Shown here one piece after another: positions 24,267 to 36,797 of a stretch of DNA of 64,000 nt. Made by a program: the position numbers and the translations under genes. A model generated the notes under the pieces. That model was given only the letters and a program-made list of their open reading frames with translations, was not told the origin of the DNA and did no database searches. Source of the stretch: Oreocharis arfaki (Eukaryota > Chordata > Aves > Passeriformes > Paramythiidae); the NCBI GenBank assembly GCA_013398015.1, contig VZRR01014180.1, positions 124,001 through 188,000 of the forward strand, given 5' to 3'. Within the stretch, counting starts at the first letter, position 1. Each line of letters begins with the position of its first letter.

Positions 24267-24445
24267 CCACACACAAACACTGATTTACTGGGTCAGCGGG
24301 CACACACGGCAGGACGCCTGTACACCCCAGGAGTACACACAAAAACACACACACACTTGCCCCAAGCATACAGAAACAGTTATTACATTTGTATACACAG
24401 AGACAATGCCTGTGAGCTGGCCAAGAACACACACAAGTCACAGTT
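24267..24445. repeat. CA-rich, degenerate microsatellite region
   Basis: Scattered ACACAC runs occur across the interval, the densest being ACACACAAAAACACACACAC at 24336-24355. Interruptions suggest an old, partly eroded dinucleotide array. Open frames of 130-154 codons across it owe their length to this CA-rich sequence. Confidence 0.7.
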
Positions 24446-26402
24446 GTATTTGCAGGCAGAATTTAGCTGCACACATACGTATTTGCAGACCCTATCACCA
24501 TGTACCCAAAGCCTTTTTCCCCTGCCCTGCACTTGCTGGCTGTCTCTGGAAGACCCTCACATACTGTCAACATAGACACACCTCAGCAGTGCCAGGCATA
24601 GGGAGCCCCAGCAGCATGCCCCTTTTGTCTGGATGACATCCCAGCAAAATTCCCGCGTGGGTGTAAGAGCCTGCGGCCGGTAGCCTGGTAGAGTTATGTG
24701 TTTCCTGCAGCATTAATAGCTTTAAAAAAATCCTAATGTGTCGTTCAGATCAAAGTTGCAGCTGAAGAGTCAGGAAATTCCCAGGTGAATGCTACGTGGG
24801 CCAGATTGAACTCTGCCCGCATGTGAGTCCAATGTGAGAGGGTGAACAGGATGGAGATAGCCAAAGCTCTAGCATTGCTGAGCAATTCGATTCCCTCCTG
24901 GGGCTCCCCGGCTCAGCTGGAAAGTTTTCTGTATTGACATGAGCACCATTTGTTTTGGCTGCACAGCGTTGTCTCCAATAGCCCTGTGGATCCAGCTGCG
25001 TCAGGAGAGGGACTGCACACACAGCCCTGTGCTCCCGCTGGGTACCAGTGTCACAGCCTCTCCTGGCAGTGATGGCAGGGGACGGTCCAATGGATGGGGT
25101 CAGGCTGTCTCACGGGTGCACTGTTGATTGGCACAAAGTTGGGTTTTATCCTTGCTCATGCAAGTCCTGCTTCATTAGCTGCACAACATCCCGCCTGCAT
25201 GAGGCAAAGCCAAATAGCAATTTGCCACTGCAGCTCCCCTTGGCTTCCAATCAGACCATTTACCTGGGAGACAAAGCCTGCGTTTAAGTGCTTCACTTCA
25301 GAAACCCCTGCTTGCGATGTTCTGCCGAAGCACTTCCAGCACAGAAATTTCTGCAACCTGCAGTCTCAGCAGTGAGGCCGAGGGCTAAATGAGTCACAAA
25401 GGCTCGATTTCCCTGCTGCACTCCTGAGGAATAACATTTGCTTATCGACCCCTACCTGAGGGTTTTCAAGGATTAGTCACTAATGCAGCCAGGCTGGGGG
25501 CAGGATGCAAAGCTGGTGTAAGCCAACCTGCTCCCTTCCTCTCAGAGAAGTTTGCTTTACACTGTGACCTGGTATTCATTTTGGTGGTTGGTTTGTTTGG
25601 TTTTTTTTTTTAATTTTGCTCATTATAGCTCTTTAGAAGCCCCAGGCACTGGTACTTCTGTTTCAGTAAGGAGCACCCAGTCCAGGTGGGTTTGTCTTTG
25701 CTGCCATGACTTCTGCAGAGCAAGAGACTTTGGCTCCTCAGGGTTGGCTGTCAGTATGGCTTCTTTCAGTGATGCTGAAGTCAGTCTCAAACATATATGA
25801 GAAATAAACCTGTCAAGACAGGAGAAAAACAACAAAAAACAATCAGTGTTTGTTGAAAGGGAGAAAACCTGAACAACACAACATTAATTCCCACCTTGTA
25901 ACTTGGTGTCACAAGATACAGGAAGCTTTATGAAAAATAACCCAGGAATTATTTTGTGATGGGTGTGTGTTTGGCAAAAGCATCTCCTTTACAAAAATAT
26001 CCCCTGCCTGGGATGCCAGTTAGCTCTGACATGCAGATGCAGAGAATGATTAGCTGTGCCATTAGGTGCTGTTCTAGGGAGTGGAGGTGTGGAACGTTGC
26101 TTCAGAGGAAGGAGAGTGAAGCAAGAATAAAGTTCCCCACTCTGTCTGGAATTGGATGAACACGCCAGCACGTGATTATCCTCTAAGGGCTCAGACAGGC
26201 TGCAGGAGCTCTCCTGAGCCAATCACACAGGGATGGAGGACACTGCAATTATGAGGGTAGAGGTCACTGCAAACTGAGGGTAGAGGTCAGTGGCTCAGAA
26301 TCCCGATGGACGTCAGTGACAAGGGGTCAAGCTCATTTCTCTGAGCAAGAAGGATTCTTGTTGTGGCAGTAATCCATGCACAGCATCTGCCCTAAGCCAC
26401 AG
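24446..26402. other. Unique non-coding sequence, possible regulatory words
   Basis: No gene is recognised. A CpG-containing patch at 24640-24720, followed by GATCAAAG near 24748, and an AP-1-like TGAGTCA at 25390-25396 are of regulatory type but isolated. A T11 run is at 25601-25611. A 23-bp direct repeat lies at 26253-26298. Confidence 0.45.
26253..26298. repeat. Two-copy 23-bp direct repeat
   Basis: GAGGGTAGAGGTCACTGC and GAGGGTAGAGGTCAGTGG follow each other at a 23-base spacing. Each carries an AGGTCA word, the half-site read by nuclear receptors. A third, weaker unit may lie just before. Function is not shown. Confidence 0.75.
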
Positions 26403-26690
26403 TTCACAGAATCATAGAATCATTAAGGCCAAAAAAGGTCTTCAAGATCAAGTCCAACCGTTGACCAAATACCACCATTCCCACTAAACCGTATCATGAG
26501 CTGCCACGTCTACTCATTTTCTGAGCACTTCCAGGGATGGTGACTCCACAGCTTCACTGGGCAGCCTGTTTGAAAGCGAAACCAATTTTTCAGTGAAGAA
26601 ATTTTTCCTAATGTTCAGCACTACAGTTTACCTATAATCCTGGGGCATCCTACTGTCCCCCACCATGCTCTTCTGCAGCAGCTCTGTGCG
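26403..26690 (-). mobile_element. CR1 LINE fragment, minus strand, with 3' end
   Basis: The 3' terminus at the left reads CACAGAATCATAGAATCATT followed by AAGGCC and TCAAGTCCAACC. Rightward it passes CACTTCCAGGGATGGTGACT and GGGCAGCCTGTTT, the usual CR1 ORF2 C-terminus in reverse complement, then AAATTTTTCCTAATGTTCAG. It loses identity by about 26690. It is 5'-truncated and inactive. Confidence 0.93.
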
Positions 26691-28186
26691 AAGATTTATG
26701 TCTCATGGTGCAGGTGACACAGTGCATACTTCTTTTGGAGAGGCATCAGAGACCTCGAATGACCTTCTATAGGCTGAGCTTCCAGTTGAGTCCTTAAAAG
26801 CAAGTGCTGAGTATGGGCTGTGAATTTCTGGCACTGTGGATATGTTGATGTGGTTGTGGTGGGGGTGACCTCCAGCCAGCACTAGCCTGTGGGAAATTCC
26901 TGCTACACGGGTGTAATCTGAGGAGAAATGCTGCACTCTGCATGTGGACCTGGCTCTGTAACAAAATCCTCTTTATTCTGGTCTGAGCCAATGGGGTCAG
27001 CACTGCCTAAAGCTGGCCTGCCTGTGAGCTCTTATTTTGCAGACATTCAGGCCCTGCAAGGATCAGAACCCCACTAGTAAACAGAGCCCCTGTTCCCTCC
27101 CCCTTCTCTGTGCTTTGGTACCTTTTCTGGACGGCCATTAAGGTATTGGAGATGAGCCAGCGGTTCAGAGCCAAATCAAAGCCAACAGCCCCAGACTGAA
27201 GCTTTGCCATCTTCCAGCATAACAGGCTGCCTGCAGGCAAGTTCAAACAAAATGCTGCTGGAGTGCCAATATTTCAGCACAGGTACAAAGCAGACATCAT
27301 GGTTCAATACAGATGTATCACACTCTGACATACAAATAACGGGTGGGCAACATGAAAGAACAAGCCTAAATAAATCTTATGGAGAGAAAAATCAAGCTTA
27401 TTCGGAGGAGGAAGCTGCTTCCAACTTTCTGAGTAACTTTGCAGGAAGATGGGCTGGGCTCCCTGGGAAGGAAGGAGCCATCAGGAGATGAATCTGTGTG
27501 GCTGTGAACGGCGACAGAGGTGTGATTCACTTGTCTACTTCTATTAAATAGCGCAAGAGCTAAGAAGCGAAGAGGCCATTTAAATGTGTCCAGTTTGATC
27601 AAAGTTAAGAATGTCTGTGCAGGACAAGGCAGGACCACAGGGAGTTAGACCCAAGGGCCAAGTATCCTTGGCCAGATCTTGCCACATCCCAGAGGATGGG
27701 CAGGTGCGGCTCTGATGAGGGTGGCAAGAACTTCTGTCCCCTTTTCCTCAACTGGAGCACATTTAAAGCCACTGCTGGATCTTAGGTTTCTTGGAGACTG
27801 ATCCTGGAAGAGTCTGCAGGAGAAAGCTGAGTGGTTTTCCTCTATGAGCTGCAGGCTCTTGCCCAAGCACTACCTCTATCACTCTGCCAGTAGAGGTACC
27901 CCAGGGCAGAAAACATCAAGGAAATGGGTTAGAAAGAAGCATGATCTCAGTGTAATCTCACAGCTAAGAGGAGTGTAGGGGACTTCACTCTCTTGGCAGG
28001 TCTCTTCTGCGTGGCTCTTTCTACTGTTTTCTTCCACTGCCGTTTGCCTGTCTCATCTATGTAGCCTGAGAGTCAGGTGAAGTAAGAACTATCAAGCATT
28101 GTGTGTGCACACAGAAGCCACAACACAGGTTTGTATTGTAACTGGGTGCTTTTGAGCCTACCATGGTTTTTTTAAATATATAAATA
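26691..28186. other. Unique non-coding sequence, no gene recognised
   Basis: I see neither a recognisable gene nor a repeat. Small open frames are at chance length. Confidence 0.55.
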
Positions 28187-28210
28187 AGTAGATAGATAGA
28201 TAGATAGATA
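28187..28210. repeat. GATA (AGTA/GATA) microsatellite
   Basis: About six tetranucleotide units of GATA occur just after an AT-rich lead-in. It is short but nearly perfect, so it is likely to vary in length between individuals. Confidence 0.93.
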
Positions 28211-28224
28211 CTATTCACCAAAAA

Positions 28225-28345
28225 GACTGGGAAAAGAACCCAAACAACCAAACACACAAACAAACTACCCCCCCAAACCCAAAACAAACAAAACAAACAA
28301 CCATAAAACCAAACAAAAAACAAACAAACAAAAAAAAACACCCAC
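28225..28345. repeat. A/C-only low-complexity tract, (CAAA)n-like
   Basis: The plus strand is almost purely A and C, with words such as CAAACAAAC, ACCAAAC and a C7 run. The minus strand is correspondingly T/G-rich and gives a false hydrophobic open frame. Confidence 0.9.
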
Positions 28346-29228
28346 TAAACACGGAACAAGACCCCATAATAGCCAGCTAAGCTCACAGGTACATATCTGA
28401 GCACTCCCAGCTGCACCAATCAATCCACGTGCCAAGCACAAGTAACTGAGACAGATAAAGAGCAGATGCTGTGGAGTAGAGATTATATAGTGGACAAAGT
28501 GCTCAGGAGACCCTTAACCTGCTAGATAATAAGAGACTTCACCTTGGTTTTTACAGACATTGGTACCCAGGGCGGGGAACCAATGTGCTTAGAAGAGAAA
28601 GCATGGTATCAGGGACAACACCAAAGCCTGCTGCACTGAAGGCATTTACACTGCAACAGCAAACAGCCCAGGAGAGCCATTGACAGCAGCCACTGTCAAT
28701 GGGAAGCTAAATTAGCAATTTCTGAGGATGTCACAGATCTCAAGGATGAAGTGGGAGAACAACTCCCTATAAAGTTTTGATACTGGAGCTGATGGGAGCC
28801 AATTTCCTAAACCTTCTTGCATGGTTGTCTGGCCCTGGTGTGGGCACAGCTTTCCCTAGTGAGCATTGAAAGCTGCATGTGGGAGAGAGGAGAGTGCTGC
28901 ATTTCCCTATTGTGTCCACCTCAGGACATGGTTTAGGTGCTAGTTCTGCTCCTTGCTGTCATGGTCAAAGTCTGCCAGGTTGTTATTTTCACAGAAAAGC
29001 TCATCAAAGGATTGGTCTCTCTAAGCTCAGCACCCAGCTTCCCCAAAGCAGGAGCTACCTCACACCTTTTCGGTCATGGAGAGCACAGACCATCAGGTCA
29101 GCAAGGGTTTCCAAACTGAGCTGGGTCTTCTGTGATGGCATTTATCCTCTCTGGGGACCATGCTGGATCCGTGGCAGAGGTCTGTGTATGTCTGTGAGGC
29201 TGTCAGTGAGGACAGACCAGATTTGGCA
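28346..29228. other. Unique non-coding sequence, no gene recognised
   Basis: Nothing recognisable. The 159-codon plus-strand frame starting at 28879 runs into a CR1 tail remnant, which argues against a gene. Confidence 0.5.
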
Positions 29229-29279
29229 GTGCTGGAAGGTCTCAAAGATCTGTTCTAGCTTTACTGATTCTGTGATTGA
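29229..29279 (+). mobile_element. CR1 3'-end remnant (short)
   Basis: Only the last part of a CR1 element is visible: GTGCTGGAAGGTCTCAAAGA, then TTACTGATTCTGTGATTGA, a decayed form of the AGGTCCCTTCCAACC...ATTCTATGATT terminus. The body is missing or too decayed to see. Confidence 0.62.
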
Positions 29280-32200
29280 AGAGGTGTTTCAGCATCTTGG
29301 GGTGTCTGTTAAGCCCCAGGGATGCTGTCTTTGCCTAAGGCTGAAACAGTCACTGTGACTGAAACAGTCACAGAGGTTTCCCCTTGCCTGGCAAGGGATG
29401 TCCGTCACTGTATGTAGATCCACAGCCAGGATCTTCAAGGGGGTATTGATCCAACAATCACAAAACCCTGTGGAAAGCCAGTGAGTCAAACTGGACGTCA
29501 GCCACTGAACTTTCCTATGGCCCTTGCTAAGGACACTGGTCCCTGGGTTTGCAGTGGCCCCTATGACCATCCTTTGTATGTGCGTGTCCTGCTCTGCCAT
29601 GCCTGCCCAAGCTGACCACAAATGCTGCTTGCCCTTGCACAGAGCAGAAACAAAGCAACAAACACAGCCATCTTTCAGGAAAGGACAGATAGTACCCATG
29701 GATTGAAGTTGGTTATCCCAGTTTCCCAGCGAGAGCAAAGAAAACCCTGCGAAGATCCCAGTCTGTGAAGTGCACGTAAAACCCCCTGGACAGGAAAGAC
29801 CCAGACCACAAAAAAGGTGTTCAGAGGCCTCCACACAGAGTGCAGGTGGCACAGCATCACACAAATGGAGCTGCAGAGCAGTGATAGCATCGGGGGATGA
29901 TAAAGCTTTGCCGTCCTAGATGATAAACACCATTGGTGGCTGCTTAATAGGTAATGTGGGATTGGCACAGTCCCAGGGCAGATGTAACACGCCTGCAAGT
30001 ATGTATATGTGTGACTTCCCATAAATCCACGTCTGACACGAGGACCTCTGTGAACTGGATTATAAATAATTAGCTGGACATGTTTGTATTTCTTTTTGCA
30101 GTACCACCGCCGCTAGGACAAAAGCTGAGGTCTCCTGCTTCTGTGGTGCCGTAGATTGCGTGTCCAGAAGGGGCAGGTGACAGTTCAGGCAGCATGACCC
30201 GTCACTGCAACCTGTCCAGACATCCTGTAATGAGTCTGGCAGTTTGTGCTCAGCTAAGAAACCTAGCCCATCATATCTGAAGAAATCCCTAGAAGGTTAA
30301 TGCAATATAACCCTTGGCAGCTTGTTCCTGGTATAAATGAGGTCTTATTTTGAGGAATTTATGATTAAAGTGAATAAAGAACAGTCATCTTTCCAAATAT
30401 AAACTGAAGGTAGTCTCTGATTTATTTCTTATGATGCATTTGGTCATGTTCTGTTGTCTTTACAAATCTGTATTTTTATTGCATTGAGATGTTTCTCAGG
30501 TTTGGGTTACATTTCTAATAAATATCCGATGCCATGTTGATTTCCTGTATCATATTTCATTAGTTTTAGGAAGGAACGGAGCGCCATTTTTATAAAAAAC
30601 AGCAGTCTTAAAAGGAGTTTTTAACACAGGGCTTGTCTGCCCTTAGCAAGTGATAGCTGGCTCTCTAACAGTGCTGGAATTGTTAAAAGCATTACAACCT
30701 GCCTTCGCATGGGTTTGGTTATCTCAGGATAAAGGTGCCTTATGGCTGTATAACCATTTCCAGGTGTGAAGAGGAATAATTCCAAAACTGTAAATCAAGG
30801 CTTTTAGTGGCATAGCTTTAACTGGTAAAAATCACACTGCTAATAGAGACATGGTTGAAATAAGGAAAGAAATGTCAATGAGGAGAGAGAAATTCCCATT
30901 GTGCAAGATACCTGTGTAGAAAAAGATTTTTAGGATCCTGTCTACTGTCCTGCATCGATACCATACTGGAGTACTGCATTGGGCATCACGGTGAAAAAAG
31001 ATATTCTGCCTCAGGGCTGGGTCACGTGGCAGCAAAGCAAAATAGGTTCATTGACTCTGAGCGCTGGGGTGCCAACGTGGGCTCGGGATTAGGTCCCCTG
31101 TGTTTGTCTCAGGCCCATCTGCTCAAAGATGAACCTCGGTTTCCCACCCCATCTCTGCACAGAAAATCCTGCAGAGTCTGGAGACTGTCTTTTGGGGCAA
31201 AACCCTGCCTCAGAAGAGGAATCTTCCAGGGCTCCTCAAAACGACATTGAAGGGACAGGACAATGTGTGATGGGAAAGACATGAAGGGAAAAGGTGGTGG
31301 CAGCCCCACAGTGGGACAACTCCCTGCAGAGCATGCTCAGCTCAAGGTCTGAGCCTGTGTTTCTCTCACCACTGTGCATCTCCCGCATTGCACTACAATA
31401 AGAAACTGAAATCTTTGTTATTCAAATATCCTCCCCATAATGAACTACATTATCCTTCATATTTTCAAGGATCCCTCTCTTAGACCTATCTCTTATTTCA
31501 TTAATACAGTTGCTGGAGATGAAATCCCTTCTTCCTTAATTGCTCTGCTCCAACCATCCTTGTTACTCCTCATGAAAAAAGCAGACAATAATCCTAATAT
31601 CCTCCTCTTTTTTTGTCACCATTGCTTAACAAGAAGAGCCTTGAAATCATTGCCCCTTATTTCCCAGACCTAGCCAGCCGATAGCAAATAATTAACTCCT
31701 ATCTGTGCTGAGGGAGTGGTGGCTGGTGTGTAGCCAGTTCCAGGTAGTTTGTTATTCCTGCTTTATCGCCTACTGCAGAAGGAAGGCTGCAAGATTATTG
31801 AGCAAAGCTCTGCCTGTGTGTTTATCACTACAAGTTTGAAGGAACAGTGTTAGTAATTATTTAATTTCATTTCATAATTTTCTTAAATAAAGGGTATTGT
31901 TTAGCCTCAGTGATGCAAATGACAAATCTTCTTGGACTCCTTTCATTTCACAAACAAGATTTTCTTTGCTGCAGCCTGTGCTACAGCAGGTGATCACATA
32001 GAGATCATCCCAGGAGATGCAGAAAGCTGGGAGCAGCGCAGCAGCAGCATCAGAGCTGGAATTGTGTGAGCTGCCTGAATAGCTCAGGTTGGGGATGAGG
32101 CAACAGTACACTTGGAATTTAACCAAGCTTGCAATCAGCTGCTGCAGGAAAGCAGCTTTGTCTGATTATCCCAAAGGTCCCCTTAGCTCAGCATCCAAGA

Positions 32201-33032
32201 GTAGCCAACAGCAGATGACAACAGCAGAGCAGGAGCAGGAGCCAGCACATCTAATCGATATTTATCCCTACCCTGTGTTTTGCATCTTGAGACTTTCTGC
32301 TGTAAATGTGGTTCCATTGTTGCCTCCAGCAGCCTCTTGGAACTCATTAAAGCCTTTATCACCTACAACAAGGACTTCCCAACTGTATTAGGTGCTTGTT
32401 TTGAATCTGTCACCTGCTAATTTCGCTCATTGCACCCTGTACTTGTGTTGGAAAGGACAATGAACAACTTCTCCCAGTGCTCACTCCCCCTGCCACTCAG
32501 GATTTATTATTTTCCTTCCTTCCAGCTGTGTCTGAGAAATAATGTTGTAAAATCGCTGCTAAGGCAAGAAGGCATTAATCACTAACTTGATTAATTACTG
32601 AAGGATCATTTCCTCTCTATGATACATGTAAACCCCAAAACTTCTTGAATCAGAAGTACACTCAAGGTATTCAGTGTCACATCCATCATCTCCATGAGCA
32701 TCACTGTTGACAGAGGCAGATGTGGCTGCTCAGACAACCACCTTACAGTGCTGAGAGTCCCATGGTCAAACCTCTGCCTTGCTGGGCAGGGTGTGTGAGC
32801 AACCCAGCAGCAGTAAAACATCTCAGTTTTGGGAAGATGTCCCATGGTGACCCTCTGTTTCTCAGTTCCATCTCTGCCTCTTTATAGCATTTACACCCCT
32901 GACACCTCAGCTGTCATGCAGCACTGGAAACTGTCCTCAGACCTGTGGAAGAGCTCAGTTTGGGTTAGGATTGCTTCCACAGAAGAAAAGATTGCTTTGC
33001 AAAAACACCTCAGTTTCTAGTGGGCCCTCCAC
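29280..33032. other. Unique non-coding sequence, with an AT-rich conserved-looking block
   Basis: No gene is recognised. An 18-bp two-copy repeat (CTGAAACAGTCAC) lies at 29341-29374. The block at about 30290-30600 is AT-rich, non-repetitive and has the look of a conserved non-coding element. A strong splice-acceptor-like sequence near 30100 (TTTCTTTTTGCAG) leads into a frame with an early TAG, so no exon is called. Confidence 0.5.
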
Positions 33033-33245
33033 ATAGAATCACAGAATCACAGAACAGTTTGGGTCGAAGGATTCTTAAAGATCGTTTTATTCCAAATCCC
33101 TTGCCATGGGCAGGGTCACTTTCCACTAGATCAGATTGCTTAGGGCTCCATCCAGCCTTGCCTTGAACACTTCCAGGGATGGGGCATCCAGAACTTCTCT
33201 GGGTAACCTGTTCCAGTGCCTCACCACCTTTCCACACCTTCCCAC
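33033..33245 (-). mobile_element. CR1 LINE fragment, minus strand, with 3' end
   Basis: The 3' terminus at the left reads AGAATCACAGAATCACAGAA. The minus-strand translation of the body gives VVRHWNRLPREVLDAPSLEV followed by FKARLDGALSNLI, an excellent match to the CR1 ORF2 C-terminus with no stop in this short stretch. Identity stops near 33245. It is one of the less diverged copies in the window. Confidence 0.95.
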
Positions 33246-36200
33246 CACCGAACACAGCCTGGACTTGGATCCACAACCCTTACATGTCCATTGCCTCCTT
33301 CTTTGGCATGGCTGAAGAATCTCCTTGTGGGAAGCTGTTGTCCATCCCCGTCCTCCACAGGCCATGATAAAGGATTTTACTCTCCATGACTGTCAAACTG
33401 AGACCATCCAGTGATACGAAATTCACTTTGGTAGGGGAAAGGAGGGTGATGATGGTAAAGCAGCTGTCAGCCCATGCTTGAAGCTACAGAGAAAGAGCTA
33501 TGTCATGTCACGGAGACAATTCACCTTTTATCTCTGCTCTGACTTCTTCACAGAGCTTATCTCTCCGTCCTCTACCATTTTCCCTCTTAGCAGCTCCTCT
33601 GCCTGGTGATCACCCAAGGAGTCTTTAAGGTAGAGACAAGGGCAAAGGAGGTGATGCAACAGTCAAATACAGATCAGAAAGACACCCTAGGCTGGGAGCA
33701 GCTGGCTTGCAGTAATTTCCATTCAGGATTCGTCTTGGAAGTGGGCCACGTCTGCCCCAACCCAAGGTTGCAGAGGGACCTTGGCTCTTCCTTTGCTTTT
33801 CCCCCTGGCTACCGGACAAACACGAACACTGATCCTCAGGATCTATGAAGTACCAAAGCCAAGCCCAGGTGCAGGACTCATGCTTCTTGGAGGATAAGAA
33901 GGTGCCTTTTGAAAGTACAAGGTCATGGGGTGCTCTGCAGCTTGTAAAAGGTAACTCAGGAGCTGTGTGGACTTTGATGGGACAAAAGTCTCTTTCACAG
34001 TGGCTTTTCTGGGTGCTGAATGCACCTCTGGGCTGTGGTGCTTGTGTGATACCCATGCATAGCGAAGGGAACTGCTACCAGTCATGCTGCCAAGAGGGAT
34101 GGAGTGGCTGAAATGGTTTGGAAGGACTGCCTGGAAAGGAAATGCCTGGCACGGTTCCTGTTCACCAAAAAACAGGCAAGATCTCCAGGCTGTCCTGTGG
34201 TGATCAGTGCACACTATGAGGCATACACAGCCAACCTGAGCACAGCACAGAAATTAAATGAGTGAAGCTTTCAGAGGTGAAGCACAGACTTTGCTGATTT
34301 CATCTCCAGAGGATACAAGAACCCCTCTCAACTCAGTCCCTAAAACACAGGCCACAACACTTCCCTATTAAGGTAGCAGCATCTTTTCTACCAATTTCCA
34401 GGCTCAGAAACTTTCCCAGGCTTGTGACTGCTGGTGACCCACCAAGAACTGCTCAGGCAGCATAACCCAGAGGTGGTGCCTGATCCTGCCAGACACAACT
34501 TGGATGCAGTGAGCACTCCACTGTCCCCGGGGCTATTTGGAGATGCTCTGCCTCTCCAGCAGGGAGGAGGGAGGAACAGAGCATTTCCAACTGCAGCCAA
34601 GAAAGCTAATGGATACATTTCTTTTCCCAAGGCAGGCAAATTATTTCTGCTCCCAGCTGACCCCTCGACCACAAAAAACACCATAAAACAGCAAGAGTGT
34701 GTAAAAAATAAACACAGGCACGCATCAGCCTTCCGGATTCCCGTCCCCCGAGCCAGAGGAGCTCGGGCCGCGGACAGAAGGAATGTGGTGTTGCATTGGG
34801 AGCCATAGGGATGGGATCAGGGACAGGAACATTTTATAACTGGCCTCTGGACCCCGTTGAGGAGCAGAGGGAAGGAAGAAGCATGTGAGTGATAACTACT
34901 CATGTTGCAAATGGGGGCAAATTTGAATCTCATCTGCACGTTTTGCAAGGATTGGGATTTACAGCATAAAATGCTTGCTCTGCTACTTTGACTCTCGCTG
35001 TCTTGGCTCCTCTGGCCAAGTTTGCATTGGGGCTGTCCTGATCAGCCAGGAGCCCTGCAAAGGAGTTATAACACATGGGGCTAGATTCATGCTGCAGGTT
35101 CTCAAGAATCTGTAGGGAAGCATGCTATGAATGGAAGTATCTTTTTGCCTCTCCCTGTCACCTTGCAGCCTGCCAAGCTGGAGAGAGAGGAAGACAGAGA
35201 GAAGGCAGTTTTCCACACTGTGAGAGGAGCCTGAAGAGATGCCAGGCTCTGACTGCAGAAGTCTAATATAAGCTTAGACATATCTATTCACAGCAGGCAA
35301 GACATCCTGCACTGAGACTGAAGACCAGCAAAATTTGTATCAAGACATAGAGATATGGTTGGCTTAGCTCACTACCAACTGGGCTTGGGACTGTCGTCCT
35401 CAGCAATGCGCTATGACTGCCACTCTTGCTTCACCCAAAGGTTTTGCTTCATCAGATTGGGAGGAGGAAGTTCCACGTGGTTTAGACCTAGACTGGTACA
35501 AAGAAATACGAATGTCAAACGAACCAGCTTCAGTATGGGAAGTGGCTAAATCTCCTCACCTCTGTTCCTGGGCTCTCAGAGAAATCTACCCCAGAAATTT
35601 CACAGTGATTGAGATGACACAGGAATACTTGCCTTACATCTGCCCTCAGTTAGTCTCCACCAGCATCTACAACCTCCCTGCTTTCTGAGGATGCGTTTTA
35701 CAACTGAGAACTGGAGTTGCTCATAGAAAGTAATTCCACCCAGCAGGCAGCACTGCTGGCCTCTGAGAGGATAAGCAGTGCAAGCTGATTGTGCCAGGAT
35801 CTCAGCCAGCAGCACCAAGACACCTCCAAGATAGCTCCCATGCAGCACTAAGCGGCACTGTGTCCTCCCCATCTGCTGCGAGACACCTGTGCTCCTGCTG
35901 TTGCAGAGAACTGACAGGAAAAGTTGCTGACTCTCTTCTGACTGTCTCAGCTCTCTTATAGTTCGAGGAGTAAAGCAATCCTTCAGGGCCCAGTTTTCAT
36001 ACCTTGACAGTAAGCGTTTTTCTTAAAAAAACCCAGAAACCTTTTTGTGGAAAATAATATTGCTTGTGGCTGGTGGCTGTGATGGACAGCAGACTCAACA
36101 TGAGGGAAAAAACCAATTCTGAGAAATTCCCCGAAACAAGCAACCTACATTTTTCCTCACCACTGCATCACTAATTGTATCTCTTTATGCATTGATTTTT

Positions 36201-36721
36201 TTTTTTTCCCAAAAGAACCAGAAGAGGTAAACAAAAGCAACAGGTTCCTTTCAAAACCCTGCTCGGCTAGCAGGAATTAGGAATTAAAGTCAGACATAAT
36301 GCAGATAGCATGGTGGTTTATTTGCTGCTCCTTTCGTGAAACACAGCGGCCTCCAGCAGCAGCCTCAGAGCCATCCAGCACCAGGTCCCTCCTCCAGCTC
36401 CTGCCCCTCCTGGCTACCAGCAGATCCTCTGGCTGAGTGCAGCAGTGGCTGTGGCACTGGGTGGTGTGTTTGCTGCCGGCTCTGCCAGGCTGTCGCTGTG
36501 CCCTGTGCTCTCTTTCCCTTCCTTTCTGTTTCCAAGCCCTGGGTGAGCCCAGGTGACGGCTCAGACCAGAAATGTCAGAATGCAAATGCTGGTATAAAAG
36601 AAGTTATTTCCAACACAAGTGGTCAGCTTGCAGCTGGCAGTTCTGTGTGCCTTGCTGTTGTTCAACATTACTTTCCTCTTCTCAAGCGTTTAACTCCAAA
36701 ACTCCCATCGATTTAGACTGA
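33246..36721. other. Unique non-coding sequence; one protein-like open frame noted
   Basis: No gene is called. A GC-rich hairpin lies at 34747-34767. A plus-strand open stretch at 35368-35688 gives a more protein-like peptide than its surroundings (see findings) but is not recognised. A T run lies near 36195-36207. Confidence 0.45.
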
Positions 36722-36797
36722 GGTTTTGAAATCAGCTAAGTGGTTTTTAATCAGTTAAGGGTTTTTTAATTAGTTAAGGGTTTTAAAATCAGCTGGT
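36722..36797. repeat. Four-unit tandem repeat, about 19 bp
   Basis: Units run GGTTTTGAAATCAGCTAAGT, GGTTTTTAATCAGTTAAG, GGTTTTTTAATTAGTTAAG and GGTTTTAAAATCAGCTGG. They are diverged but clearly in register. Confidence 0.85.

Noticed and set aside
29289..29864. 191-codon minus-strand open frame
   Set aside because: No domain, odd composition and a length still compatible with chance in 64 kb.
30095..30120. Strong splice-acceptor-like sequence (TTTCTTTTTGCAG)
   Set aside because: The following frames stop early and no donor or protein match is seen.
30930..31020. Possible plus-strand CR1 fragment (TACTGGAGTACTGCATTGGG)
   Set aside because: Too short, and the neighbouring blocks expected in CR1 are absent.
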